Notes: generated from the letters alone by a model not told the origin. DNA of 7,263 nucleotides from Actinomycetota bacterium (GCA_005789055.1 SYAA01000064.1:1-7263), one strand, 5' to 3'. Positions 1 to 6,800 are shown, counted from the stretch's first letter. Numbers and translations are program-made.

Positions 1-180
1 AAAGACGTCGACGCCGCCGGAGACCCGCCCGAACCAGACGTGGAAGACGGCCACCAAGGCGATCGCGACACCGCGCAGGCCGTCGAGGTCATGGCGATAC
101 GCCACCGGTGCAGCCACGGCGGGTGCCGGCGGCTCCGCAATGGGCGCCGGCGGCGGCCGGAACAGGGTTGATGTCGACAT
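1..180 (-). CDS. Acyltransferase family 3 membrane protein, N-terminal fragment
   Basis: Reading leftward from ATG at 180-178 gives 60 codons with no stop before the window edge. A proline/alanine-rich N-tail (residues 1-27) is followed by YRHDLDGLRGVAIALVAVFH and then WFGRVSGGVDVF. The DGLRG motif with Arg36, followed by a hydrophobic helix ending in His47, is the typical start of the acyltransferase-3 (OatA-like) fold. Members are multi-pass membrane enzymes that O-acylate sugars or cell-envelope polymers. From memory it resembles M. tuberculosis Rv1565c, which also carries a C-terminal extracytoplasmic domain that cannot be seen here. The gene is divergent from bioA across 142 bp. The acyl acceptor is unknown. 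The start is the only ATG that leaves a short tail before the motif; the Shine-Dalgarno signal ahead of it is weak. Confidence 0.88.
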   Translation of the reverse strand, partial: MSTSTLFRPPPAPIAEPPAPAVAAPVAYRHDLDGLRGVAIALVAVFHVWFGRVSGGVDVF

Positions 181-191
181 GATCGCCCGTC

Positions 192-197
192 AATCTA
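192..197 (-). promoter_or_regulatory. Candidate -10 box of the divergent acyltransferase gene
   Basis: On the minus strand the hexamer TAGATT (TANNNT type) lies 11 bases before the ATG at 180. It would give a transcript with a leader of only about 4-6 bases. No convincing -35 is seen. This rests on motif and spacing only. Confidence 0.3.
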
Positions 198-256
198 CCC
201 AATTCTGCGAGAGCGGACCGCTGCGGCGCGGCGCCGGCGCAGGGCGTCGGGGCTGG

Positions 257-317
257 GCGTCGGATTAGGCTGACCATGGCGTCGGATTAGGCTGACCATG
301 GCGTCGGATTAGGCTGA
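257..317 (+). repeat. 22-bp tandem repeat, 2.8 copies, upstream of bioA
   Basis: Two perfect 22-bp copies (257-278 and 279-300) are followed by a 17-base partial third copy (301-317). The shared core is GCGTCGGATTAGGCTGA; full copies add five more bases ending in ATG. Each copy contains TAGGCT, at 266-271, 288-293 and 310-315. The first two copies also contain the tiny frame ATG GCG TCG GAT TAG, which spans the junction with the next copy. The array ends 5 bases before the bioA GTG, so its last copy supplies the probable bioA -10 box. A short GCGTCGG at 244-250 may be a decayed further copy. The identity of the copies suggests recent slippage or duplication. Confidence 0.95.
310..315 (+). promoter_or_regulatory. 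Probable -10 box of a leaderless bioA promoter
   Basis: TAGGCT fits the mycobacterial TANNNT -10 consensus and is followed by exactly 7 bases before the bioA GTG at 323. In mycobacteria, transcription usually starts 6-7 bases after this hexamer, so the RNA would begin at or 1 base before the start codon. No Shine-Dalgarno sequence is present, which agrees with a leaderless message. Identical hexamers 22 and 44 bases upstream could provide extra start points. No clear -35 is seen. The transcription start is inferred. Confidence 0.6.
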
Positions 318-322
318 GTTGT

Positions 323-1615
323 GTGTCGGCGCTGACCCCGGAACAGATCAGCGCTATCGATGCCGCACACGTCTGGCATCCCTACAGTGCCTTCGGCGCC
401 GACGCGGTCCCCCCGGTGGTTGCGGTATGCGCTCAGGGGGCCTGGCTGACCGTGATCGCCGATGGCGCGCACGTTCGCGTGCTCGACGCGATGGCGTCGT
501 GGTGGACGGCGATCCACGGACACGGCCACCCGGATCTCGATGCGGCAATCAGCCGACAGTTGCCGGTGCTCAACCACGTGATGTTCGGGGGGCTGACCCA
601 CGAGCCGGCCGCCCGGCTCGCCGGGCTCCTGGTGGACATCACGCCGGTCGGACTGGACACCGTTTTCTTCTCTGACTCCGGCTCGGTGGCCGTCGAGGTG
701 GCGGCGAAAATGGCGTTGCAATACTGGCGCAGCATCGGTCGGCACTCCAAGCGCCGCCTGATGACCTGGCGCGGCGGCTATCACGGTGACACCTTCACCC
801 CGATGAGCGTGTGTGACCCCGACGGCGGAATGCACTCGCTGTGGCATGACGTACTGACCCCCCAGGTCTTCGCCGGACAAGTTCCGACGGCGTACGACGC
901 CGAGTACGTCGCCGCCTTTGAAGCACAGTTGGCCGCGCGTGCCGACGAACTGGCCGCGGTCATCGTCGAACCGGTGGTCCAGGGCGCCGGCGGTATGCGG
1001 TTCCACGATCCCCGCTATCTGGCAGACCTGCGGGCGATCTGCGACCGCCACGACGTGCTGCTGATCTTCGACGAGATCGCGACCGGTTTCGGCCGCACCG
1101 GGGAAATGTTCGCCGCCGACCACGCGCGCGTGACCCCCGACATCATGTGCGTTGGCAAAGCGCTCACCGGTGGCTACCTCACCTTGGCGGCCACCCTGTG
1201 CACGTCGTCCATCGCACGCGCGATCAGCACCGGCGAGGCCGGCGCGCTGATGCACGGGCCGACGTTCATGGCCAACGCGCTGGCGTGCGCGGTGGCGGTG
1301 GCATCGGTGGAACTGCTGCTGCGGCAGGACTGGCGGTCCCGGGTGGCCGAGATCGGCGCGGGTTTGGCCACCGGGCTCGAACCGGCGCGGGCGCTGCCCG
1401 GGGTCGCCGACGTCCGAACGTGCGGAGCCATCGGGGTGATCGAAATGCGTGACCCCGTCGACATGAAAGTGGCCACCTCGGTGGCAATCGACCACGGCGT
1501 CTGGCTCCGGCCGTTCCGCAACCTCATCTACGCGATGCCGCCGTTCATCTGCACGCCCGAGGAGGTCGACCGGATTACCTCCGCCATGGTGGCGGTGGCG
1601 CGGGCTCTAGGCTAG
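323..1615 (+). CDS. bioA: Adenosylmethionine-8-amino-7-oxononanoate (DAPA) aminotransferase
   Basis: The 430-residue protein belongs to the class III PLP aminotransferases. It converts KAPA to 7,8-diaminopelargonate, using S-adenosylmethionine as amino donor, in the cytosol. It matches M. tuberculosis BioA (437 aa, recalled) almost throughout. Visible landmarks are WHPY (18-21), the substrate-pocket pair Trp60-Trp61, the PLP phosphate-binding SDSGS (117-121), WRGGYHGDT with Tyr153 (149-157), Asp250 in [12 protein letters not shown], the PLP-binding Lys279 in VGKALTGGY, and HGPTFM. All expected catalytic residues are present. The start chosen is GTG at 323, because it follows a -10 box at leaderless spacing and gives MSALTPEQI, matching the start of the family homology. 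The stop is TAG at 1613-1615, with bioF beginning 6 bases later. It is the first gene of a bioA-bioF-bioD unit. Confidence 0.98.
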   Translation: MSALTPEQISAIDAAHVWHPYSAFGADAVPPVVAVCAQGAWLTVIADGAHVRVLDAMASWWTAIHGHGHPDLDAAISRQLPVLNHVMFGGLTHEPAARLAGLLVDITPVGLDTVFFSDSGSVAVEVAAKMALQYWRSIGRHSKRRLMTWRGGYHGDTFTPMSVCDPDGGMHSLWHDVLTPQVFAGQVPTAYDAEYVAAFEAQLAARADELAAVIVEPVVQGAGGMRFHDPRYLADLRAICDRHDVLLIFDEIATGFGRTGEMFAADHARVTPDIMCVGKALTGGYLTLAATLCTSSIARAISTGEAGALMHGPTFMANALACAVAVASVELLLRQDWRSRVAEIGAGLATGLEPARALPGVADVRTCGAIGVIEMRDPVDMKVATSVAIDHGVWLRPFRNLIYAMPPFICTPEEVDRITSAMVAVARALG

Positions 1616-1629
1616 GAACCGATGGCTCC
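1608..1629 (+). promoter_or_regulatory. Possible internal promoter and dyad at the bioF start
   Basis: The end of bioA contains TAGGCT (1608-1613), the same hexamer as the bioA -10 box. It lies 8 bases before the bioF ATG, close to leaderless spacing. Immediately after it, GGAACC (1615-1620) and GGCTCC (1624-1629) form an imperfect inverted repeat (5 of 6 pairs) around GAT and overlap the start codon. This could be a secondary promoter with an operator, or simply bioA codons. The AGGA at 1614-1617 may instead act as a weak ribosome binding site. The evidence is weak. Confidence 0.25.
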
Positions 1630-2794
1630 CGGACTTCCTCCCAATGCCGGTACGTCGGGTACCGACACCTCCCCGCTGGCCTGGCTCGCCCCCGTCGAGC
1701 GGCAGCGCCGCCTGGCCGGATTGCGTCGTTCGCTGCAGGCCCGGCCGGCGGTGGCCTGCGAGGTGGATCTGGCCTCCAATGACTACCTGGGCCTGTCGCA
1801 GCATCCCGAGGTGATCGAGGGCGGCGTCGCGGCGTTGCGTACCTGGGGCAGCGGGTCGACCGGCTCCCGGCTGGTCACCGGTAACACCGAGTTGCATGAG
1901 GAGTTCGAGTCGGAGCTGGCCGATTTCGTCGGGGCCGAGGCCGCGCTGCTGTTCTCGTCGGGCTATACCGCCAACCTCGGTGCGGTGGTGTGTCTTTCGG
2001 GCCCCGGTTCGCTGGTGGTATCGGATTCGGCGTCGCATGCGTCCCTGGTCGACGCCTGTCGGCTGTCGCGAGCCCGGATCGTGGTGACACCACACCGGAA
2101 CGTCGACGCGGTGGAAGCCGCCCTGGCTGATCGCGACGAGGAACGTGCACTGGTCGTCACCGATTCGGTGTTCAGCACCGACGGCGCACTGGCGGCGCTG
2201 CGGGACTTGCACGAGGTGTGTCGCGCGCATGGCGCGGTGCTGCTCGTCGATGAGGCACACGGACTGGGTGTACGGGGGACCGGTGGTCGCGGCCTGCTGC
2301 ACGAAATCGGGCTCGCGGGCGCACCCGATGTGGTGATGACGACGACATTGTCCAAGGCGTTGGGTAGTCAGGGCGGGGCGGTGCTCGGCTCGGTGGCGGT
2401 GCGCGATCATCTCATCGACAGCGCGCGGCCGTTCATCTTCGACACCGGCTTGGCGCCTGCTGCGGTCGGTGCGGCCCGGGCCGCGCTGCGGGTGCTCGGC
2501 AGGGAACCGTGGCGACCGCAGACGGTCCTGGCGAATGCGCGCACCCTGGCTGAGATCTGCGATGTGCCCGAGACCCCTGAATCGGCGGTGGTGTCGGTGA
2601 TTCTCGGCGATCCCGACGCCGCTGTGGCCGCCGCGACCGCCTGCCTTCGGGCCGGGGTGCGGGTGGGCTGCTTCCGGCCCCCGACCGTTGCCGCCGGAAC
2701 TTCCCGGTTGCGGCTGACCGCTCGGGCGTCGCTGACCGTCGACGAGATCGACCTCGCGCGCGCCGTGTTGACCGAGGTGCTCCGCGGCCGATGA
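1622..2794 (+). CDS. bioF: 8-amino-7-oxononanoate (KAPA) synthase
   Basis: The 390-residue PLP enzyme belongs to the alpha-oxoamine synthases. It condenses a pimeloyl thioester with L-alanine, releasing CO2 and giving KAPA, the first step of the biotin ring pathway. Visible features are [11 protein letters not shown] (49-59), the glycine/serine-rich [12 protein letters not shown] (76-87), FSSGYTAN (111-118), His139, which should stack on the PLP ring, [10 protein letters not shown] (210-219), and the PLP-binding Lys245 in [13 protein letters not shown]. The C-terminal segment [17 protein letters not shown] is typical of the family. The length is normal (about 385-390). The first 17 residues are less conserved than the rest. 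The ATG at 1622 is 6 bases after the bioA stop and has only a weak AGGA ahead of it. The stop overlaps bioD in an ATGA. Confidence 0.98.
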   Translation: MAPGLPPNAGTSGTDTSPLAWLAPVERQRRLAGLRRSLQARPAVACEVDLASNDYLGLSQHPEVIEGGVAALRTWGSGSTGSRLVTGNTELHEEFESELADFVGAEAALLFSSGYTANLGAVVCLSGPGSLVVSDSASHASLVDACRLSRARIVVTPHRNVDAVEAALADRDEERALVVTDSVFSTDGALAALRDLHEVCRAHGAVLLVDEAHGLGVRGTGGRGLLHEIGLAGAPDVVMTTTLSKALGSQGGAVLGSVAVRDHLIDSARPFIFDTGLAPAAVGAARAALRVLGREPWRPQTVLANARTLAEICDVPETPESAVVSVILGDPDAAVAAATACLRAGVRVGCFRPPTVAAGTSRLRLTARASLTVDEIDLARAVLTEVLRGR

Positions 2795-3480
2795 CAATCC
2801 TGATCGTCACCGGTACCGGTACCGGGGTGGGCAAGACCATCGCGACGGCGGCGGTGGCGGCTTACGCGCGTCGCGTCGGAGTTGATGTCGCGGTATGCAA
2901 GCCCGTTCAAACCGGGTGCGGATCCGGTGCCGGAGACGGCGACGACGACCTTGCCGAGATCGCCCGACTGGCCTCAGTCACCGAATTGGACTGGGTCGCA
3001 CGCTATCCGGAGCCGTTGGCCCCGGTCGCTGCAGCGGCAGCGGCCGGGCTGCCGCTGCCTACGGCTGAACAACTCCTCGCCGCGGTGCGCCGAGTTGATC
3101 GCCCGGGGCGGCTGACCCTGGTGGAAGGTGCCGGGGGACTACTGGTCGAGATCGCCGATGCGGGCGTGACACTTCGCGATCTCGCCGTTGCGCTCGGCGC
3201 GCCGGTCCTGGTGGTCTGCGAAGCCGGCCTCGGCACTCTCAATCACACCGCCCTGACCCTGGAAGCCCTCAACATGAAGGGGATTTCCGCGGCCGGCCTG
3301 GTGATCGGTTCCTGGCCGGACGCCCCGGGTGCGGCCGAAGAGTTCAATCGTGTCGCCCTTGAGCGGCTCGCGCCGGTGCGGGCGGTGCTGCCCGCCGGCG
3401 CGGCTGCGTTGTCCCCGAGGGACTTCGCCGAGATGGCCTGGACCGCATTCGACCCAGAATGGTTTACCGGACTCACCTGA
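2791..3480 (+). CDS. bioD: ATP-dependent dethiobiotin synthetase
   Basis: The 229-residue P-loop enzyme carboxylates and cyclises DAPA to dethiobiotin, using CO2 and ATP (phosphate-binding-loop NTPase superfamily). Visible motifs are the Walker A loop GTGTGVGKT (8-16, with Lys15 and Thr16), the substrate-loop CKPVQTG (36-42, Lys37), an acidic stretch DGDDDLAE (49-56), and EGAGGLLVE (112-120). The length matches the family. A GTNTGVGKT-type loop is usual in E. coli; here Thr replaces the Asn, as recalled for M. tuberculosis BioD. The ATG overlaps the bioF stop by 4 bases (ATGA), so translation is probably coupled. A GAGGTG at 2774-2779 could serve as a distant ribosome binding site. The gene ends 61 bases before bioB. 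Confidence 0.98.
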   Translation: MTILIVTGTGTGVGKTIATAAVAAYARRVGVDVAVCKPVQTGCGSGAGDGDDDLAEIARLASVTELDWVARYPEPLAPVAAAAAAGLPLPTAEQLLAAVRRVDRPGRLTLVEGAGGLLVEIADAGVTLRDLAVALGAPVLVVCEAGLGTLNHTALTLEALNMKGISAAGLVIGSWPDAPGAAEEFNRVALERLAPVRAVLPAGAAALSPRDFAEMAWTAFDPEWFTGLT

Positions 3481-3528
3481 CTCGGCGCGCCTGATCGAGT
3501 GGGTTTTCGGCCGACCCGGCGCGTGCAC

Positions 3529-3534
3529 TAGCCT
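3529..3534 (+). promoter_or_regulatory. Probable -10 box of a leaderless bioB promoter
   Basis: TAGCCT is followed by 7 bases (GACCTGC) and then the bioB GTG at 3542. This is the same spacing and nearly the same sequence as at bioA (TAGGCT, 7 bases, GTG; shared pattern TAGSCTGA). No Shine-Dalgarno sequence is present. The 61-bp gap also holds an imperfect dyad at 3501-3517: GGGT, a 3-base bulge, then CGG facing CCGACCC. This might be an operator but is not demonstrated. The bioB-bsaP-membrane gene group thus probably has its own promoter. Confidence 0.55.
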
Positions 3535-3541
3535 GACCTGC

Positions 3542-4549
3542 GTGACACAGGCAGCCGTCGACATCCTGAATCAAGCCCGCGAGCAGGTACTCGAACGCGG
3601 TGAGGGGCTCTCCCGCGAACAGGTACTCGCCGTTTTGCAACTCCCTGACGACCAGCTCGGGGACCTGCTGGGTCTGGCCCACGAGGTCCGGATGCGCTGG
3701 TGCGGCCCGGACGTCGAGGTCGAGGGCATCATCAGCCTCAAGACCGGCGGCTGCCCGGAGGACTGTCACTTCTGTGCACAATCCGGCCTATTCGCCTCCC
3801 CGGTGCGCAGTGCGTGGCTGGATATCCCGAGCCTGGTCGAGGCCGCCAAGCAAACCGCCAAGTCCGGTGCCACCGAGTTCTGCATTGTCGCGGCGGTCCG
3901 CGGACCCGACGAACGTCTGCTGGCTCAGGTCGCCGCGGGCATCGAGGCCATCCGCAACGAGGTCGAGATCCATATCGCCTGCTCTCTGGGCATGCTGACT
4001 CAGGAGCAGGTGGATCGCCTCGCCGAGATGGGCGTGCATCGCTACAACCACAACCTTGAGACGGCGCGGTCCTTCTTCACCAATGTGGTCACCACCCATA
4101 CCTGGGAAGAGCGCCGGGACACGTTGGCGATGGTGCGCGAGGCTGGTATGGAGGTGTGCTGCGGGGGAATCCTCGGTATGGGCGAGACTCTGGAGCAGCG
4201 CGCCGAATTCGCCGCCGATCTGGCCGCGCTCGATCCCGACGAGGTACCGCTGAACTTTCTCAACCCGCGCCCCGGCACGCCGTTCGGTGACCTCGAGGTG
4301 ATGCCGGCCGCCGAGGCGCTCAAAGCGGTCGCGGCATTCCGGCTTGCGTTGCCGCGCACCATGCTCCGGTTCGCCGGCGGCCGAGAGATCACCCTGGGAG
4401 ATCTCGGCGCCAAGCGCGGCATCCTGGGCGGTATCAACGCGGTAATCGTCGGTAACTACCTGACCACGTTGGGCCGGCCCGCCGAGGCGGACCTGGAGTT
4501 GCTGAGCGATCTGCAGATGCCGATCAAAGCGCTCAATGCCACCCTGTAA
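3542..4549 (+). CDS. bioB: Biotin synthase (radical SAM)
   Basis: The 335-residue enzyme inserts sulfur into dethiobiotin to form biotin, by radical S-adenosylmethionine chemistry. The radical-SAM cluster motif CPEDCHFC gives Cys71, Cys75 and Cys78. By alignment to E. coli BioB from memory, Cys114, Cys147 and Cys206 with Arg281 correspond to the second-cluster ligands Cys97, Cys128, Cys188 and Arg260. YNHNLET (168-174), the segment around [12 protein letters not shown] (236-247) and FAGGRE (277-282) are family hallmarks. A second cysteine, Cys207, follows Cys206 where E. coli has serine. An open frame continues upstream to 3329, but it overlaps bioD and lacks family similarity. GTG at 3542 gives MTQAAVDIL, at leaderless spacing to a -10 box. 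The N-terminus is about 14 residues shorter than in M. tuberculosis BioB (349 aa, recalled). Mycobacterial BioB depends on BsaP, encoded next. Confidence 0.98.
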   Translation: MTQAAVDILNQAREQVLERGEGLSREQVLAVLQLPDDQLGDLLGLAHEVRMRWCGPDVEVEGIISLKTGGCPEDCHFCAQSGLFASPVRSAWLDIPSLVEAAKQTAKSGATEFCIVAAVRGPDERLLAQVAAGIEAIRNEVEIHIACSLGMLTQEQVDRLAEMGVHRYNHNLETARSFFTNVVTTHTWEERRDTLAMVREAGMEVCCGGILGMGETLEQRAEFAADLAALDPDEVPLNFLNPRPGTPFGDLEVMPAAEALKAVAAFRLALPRTMLRFAGGREITLGDLGAKRGILGGINAVIVGNYLTTLGRPAEADLELLSDLQMPIKALNATL

Positions 4550-4555
4550 CCGTTG

Positions 4556-4810
4556 ATGGTCGCGGATCTTCCGACGTCGATCGGTGCGGGCATCTACGAC
4601 GTCTACACCGGAGCGCCGGTAGGCGACAGCTACACCGGATCGCCGGTGGGCGATGTCGTCCCGCGTGCGGCGCGGTTAGGCCTGGAGCCGCCGCGATACT
4701 GCGCCGAGTGCGGCCGGCGGATGGTGGTGCAGGTGCGTCCTGACGGCTGGTGGGCACAGTGCTCCCGGCATGGGCGAGTGGACTCAGAAGACCTGGACAT
4801 CAAAAAATGA
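4556..4810 (+). CDS. bsaP: Biotin synthase auxiliary protein BsaP
   Basis: The 84-residue protein matches M. tuberculosis Rv1590, shown in 2024 to be required for BioB to convert dethiobiotin to biotin and named BsaP. The N-terminal half holds GIYDVYTG and a 9-residue tandem duplication (17-34). The C-terminal half holds [16 protein letters not shown], a stretch with paired Trp65-Trp66, and CSRHG. Together these form Cys49-x2-Cys52-x16-Cys69-x2-His72, a likely zinc or iron-sulfur site; which metal it binds cannot be told from sequence. The ATG at 4556 begins 6 bases after the bioB stop. An in-frame TTG at 4553 is an alternative start. No Shine-Dalgarno is obvious, so coupling to bioB translation is likely. 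The end overlaps the next gene by 4 bases (ATGA). Confidence 0.93.
   Translation: MVADLPTSIGAGIYDVYTGAPVGDSYTGSPVGDVVPRAARLGLEPPRYCAECGRRMVVQVRPDGWWAQCSRHGRVDSEDLDIKK
4604..4657 (+). repeat. 27-bp imperfect tandem duplication inside bsaP
   Basis: Bases 4604-4630 and 4631-4657 match at 22 of 27 positions. They encode YTGAPVGDS and YTGSPVGDV in frame. The mismatches are mostly silent or conservative, so the duplication has been maintained under protein-level constraint or is moderately old. Confidence 0.85.
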
Positions 4811-5436
4811 CCAGACCTTCCACGATCGCTCAGCCCCGGCGGTCCAAGACCGCTGCCGCAGTGAGTGTTGTGGTGGCACTGACGATATCCGGTGCCGTCG
4901 TCGGCGCGCTGTGGGCGTGGATCGCCCCGCCAATCCACACCATCACCGCCCTGACCCGATCCGGCGAGCAGGTGGAAGCCTTCCTCGGTGCTGAGGCCGA
5001 CAACCTGTTCGTCGCGGCCGCCATGCTCACCGGACTGCTGTGCATGCTGGCGGTCTGCTCGTCGGTGCTGGTGTGGCAATGGCGGGCGCATCGGGGCCCA
5101 ACTCTTGCCGCGGCGCTGTGGATCGGCCAACTCGCGGCCGGGGCGGCCGCGGCCGGTAAAGGTGCCACGCTCGTGCACTGGCGTTACGGCAGCCCGGATC
5201 GACAGGGACTTCAGTTGAGTCCGCAGAACCGGGTTCAGTACTTCACCGAGGCGCCACCGGTGTTCTTCGGTCACGGGCCTTTGCAGATTGCGGTCACGCT
5301 GTTACTGCCGGCCGCACTGGCGGCACTGGTTTATGCCTTGCTGGCGGCGGCTGCCCCGCGCGATGATCTCGGTGCCTGGCCGACCGACGATGATCGGTGG
5401 CCGCAGGCGCCACAACCGATCGGCCCGACTTTCTAG
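4807..5436 (+). CDS. DUF2567-family four-helix membrane protein (Rv1591-like)
   Basis: The 209-residue protein resembles, from memory, M. tuberculosis Rv1591 (DUF2567), whose function is unknown. After a basic N-tail (PRRSK, 10-14) there are four hydrophobic segments at about 16-38, 67-90, 99-118 and 158-182. A loop of about 28 residues (39-66) separates the first two. A loop of about 39 residues (119-157), with [10 protein letters not shown] and [14 protein letters not shown], separates the last two. By the positive-inside rule the N-terminus is probably cytosolic and both loops face outward. The acidic, tryptophan- and proline-rich C-tail (184-209) would be cytosolic. The ATG overlaps the bsaP stop (ATGA), so synthesis is probably coupled to bsaP and bioB. 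The frame extends back to 4750, but that region is inside bsaP. A role linked to biotin is inferred from position only. The stop overlaps that of the convergent lipase gene. Confidence 0.85.
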   Translation: MTRPSTIAQPRRSKTAAAVSVVVALTISGAVVGALWAWIAPPIHTITALTRSGEQVEAFLGAEADNLFVAAAMLTGLLCMLAVCSSVLVWQWRAHRGPTLAAALWIGQLAAGAAAAGKGATLVHWRYGSPDRQGLQLSPQNRVQYFTEAPPVFFGHGPLQIAVTLLLPAALAALVYALLAAAAPRDDLGAWPTDDDRWPQAPQPIGPTF

Positions 5437-6764
5437 AGCGGACGGAACCCCACCCGTCCGCTGGCGGCGACTCGGGCGACTATCCCGCCTAGGCGCCACA
5501 TACCCCCGTAGGTGATCGGGTTGAGCAGCGTCGGCCACTTCGTCCGGATGAGGTGGGCGTCCAATGGCCGCTCGGCGAACCGGTCGGTCAGCCAACGCAG
5601 TGTCATCGGCGCCGACATCGGGTGCAGCAGCATGTGCTCGCTGAACATGTCTCGGTGATAGGTGACCCGAGTGCCGCCCTGGGAGTAGAGGTCGGCCAGG
5701 GTGTCGATGTCCTCGACGGCGATGATCGAGTCGTGAACGGCCTGAACGATGAGCACGGGAAGTGTCGGCGCTGTCCCGCCGAGTCTGATGGCCTCGAACA
5801 CTTCCCGCACCTCCGGCAGGTCGAGGACATCGGCCAGTGGCGGATGCACCCAGTCATCCATGTCGGTCCGGAACAGCCGGACGATCGCCTCCATGGTGGT
5901 CATCCGCTCCAGGCCCTTCAGTTTCGCGCGGCCATGGTCAGTGGCGTGCTCCTCGATGACGCGGCCCAGGTCCGGGAAGGTCTTCGCCAGAGCTGAAACG
6001 ACCATCGCGGGCAGTGCCGCCATGTACGAGCCGTTGAGTCGGCGGAACGTGTTGCCTAGATCGCCTACTGGCGAACCCAGAACGGCGCCAACGATGTTGA
6101 GCTCAGGTGCATAGTCGGCGTGTACCTCTGCCGCCCAGGCGCTGGCAAGCCCGCCCCCGGAGTATCCCCACAGCCCGACCTTGCTGTCGGGTGCGAGCCC
6201 GAAGTGATCGAAGCTCAACGTGGCGCGCAGTCCGTCCAGCACCCGGTAGCCCGGCTCCAGCGGTGCGCCCCACATGCCCTTCGGGCCCTCATGGTCGGGC
6301 ACCGATACCACCCAACCCTCGGCGAGTGCCGCCGCCACCAATAGGTATTCGAGTTGGGCCAGCGAACCGAGGGCCCTGGACCGTCGGCGCATGGCGTACG
6401 AGGGGAAGCATCGAGACGAGATGGCGTCAATGGCGCACTGATAGGACACCACGTGGCGGGGCTGGTTCCGGGAATGGTCGGCAGGCACCAGCACCGTGGT
6501 GACGGTTGCCTCCGGGGATCCATTGCGGTCACTGGTCCGATAGAGCAACTGGGTCGCGGTGACCCGCTGGGGGATCAGACCGAGAAAGCCCAGCGAGACG
6601 TCGCGGGACCGCAGCACCGTGCCGGGGGCGGCATGGTGAAACCCCGCCGGCGGCTCATAGAACGGATCCTGTGACGGAAGCACAGGCCGTCCGCCGCGCT
6701 GAAGCTCCTCATGCGGCGCACAACCGATCCACTCGGGACGCAGCGCCCCATTCGCGATTGACAT
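5433..6764 (-). CDS. Secretory-lipase-family alpha/beta hydrolase (Rv1592c-like)
   Basis: The 443-residue protein matches M. tuberculosis Rv1592c in recalled sequence and length, and belongs to the LIP family that includes Candida lipases. The nucleophile elbow GYSGGG places Ser202. The aspartate is probably Asp345 in [13 protein letters not shown] and the histidine His377 in FSEHMLLHP, giving a complete Ser-Asp-His triad in the right order. [17 protein letters not shown] carries a cysteine pair (Cys110, Cys119) that could form a disulfide. PDHEGPKG (156-163) is a family signature. No N-terminal signal peptide or membrane helix is visible, despite the family name. The substrate is unknown; lipid esters are likely. 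The ATG is supported by AAAGGA 4 bases upstream. The gene is convergent with the DUF2567 gene, with stop codons overlapping in CTAG (5433-5436). It lies downstream of and parallel to the NrtR-like gene. Confidence 0.93.
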   Translation of the reverse strand: MSIANGALRPEWIGCAPHEELQRGGRPVLPSQDPFYEPPAGFHHAAPGTVLRSRDVSLGFLGLIPQRVTATQLLYRTSDRNGSPEATVTTVLVPADHSRNQPRHVVSYQCAIDAISSRCFPSYAMRRRSRALGSLAQLEYLLVAAALAEGWVVSVPDHEGPKGMWGAPLEPGYRVLDGLRATLSFDHFGLAPDSKVGLWGYSGGGLASAWAAEVHADYAPELNIVGAVLGSPVGDLGNTFRRLNGSYMAALPAMVVSALAKTFPDLGRVIEEHATDHGRAKLKGLERMTTMEAIVRLFRTDMDDWVHPPLADVLDLPEVREVFEAIRLGGTAPTLPVLIVQAVHDSIIAVEDIDTLADLYSQGGTRVTYHRDMFSEHMLLHPMSAPMTLRWLTDRFAERPLDAHLIRTKWPTLLNPITYGGMWRLGGIVARVAASGRVGFRPL

Positions 6765-6768
6765 GATT

Positions 6769-6774
6769 TCCTTT
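6769..6774 (-). promoter_or_regulatory. Ribosome binding site of the lipase gene
   Basis: AAAGGA on the minus strand lies 4 bases before the ATG at 6764. It is the clearest Shine-Dalgarno sequence in the window and fixes this start. It contrasts with the leaderless-type bioA and bioB starts. Confidence 0.7.
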
Positions 6775-6789
6775 GCCGGTGAAGAAACC

Positions 6790-6800
6790 AGTTTACCTTA
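6790..6800 (-). promoter_or_regulatory. Candidate -10 region of the lipase gene
   Basis: On the minus strand TAAGGT (6800-6795) and TAAACT (6795-6790) both fit TANNNT. Either would start RNA about 20 bases before the ATG, leaving room for the Shine-Dalgarno sequence. This AT-richer patch stands out from its surroundings. No firm -35 is seen. Confidence 0.4.

Noticed and set aside
159..171. GGAAC-AGG-GTTGA, resembling the 13-bp BioQ site TGAAC-N3-GTTAC recalled from Corynebacterium
   Set aside because: It lies inside acyltransferase codons about 150 bases from bioA, has only the inner AAC-N3-GTT symmetric, and no matching site is seen at bioF or bioB.
89..277. A 62-codon minus-strand frame over the left divergent region
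   Set aside because: It is out of frame with the acyltransferase, whose conserved N-terminus explains this region, and its product is composition-biased.
287..1495. A 402-codon open frame on the minus strand opposite bioA
   Set aside because: It lies antisense to a fully conserved bioA, has arginine/glycine/histidine-rich low-similarity content typical of antisense frames in GC-rich DNA, and shows no recognisable domain.
1607..2797. A 396-codon open frame on the minus strand opposite bioF
   Set aside because: It is the antisense shadow of bioF with almost identical bounds, biased composition and no family motif.
3329..3541. Upstream extension of the bioB frame
   Set aside because: It overlaps bioD out of frame and lacks BioB similarity. 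The conserved start with a leaderless -10 is at 3542.
4750..4806. Upstream extension of the DUF2567 frame
   Set aside because: It lies within bsaP, and the ATG at 4807 in an ATGA overlap is the natural start.
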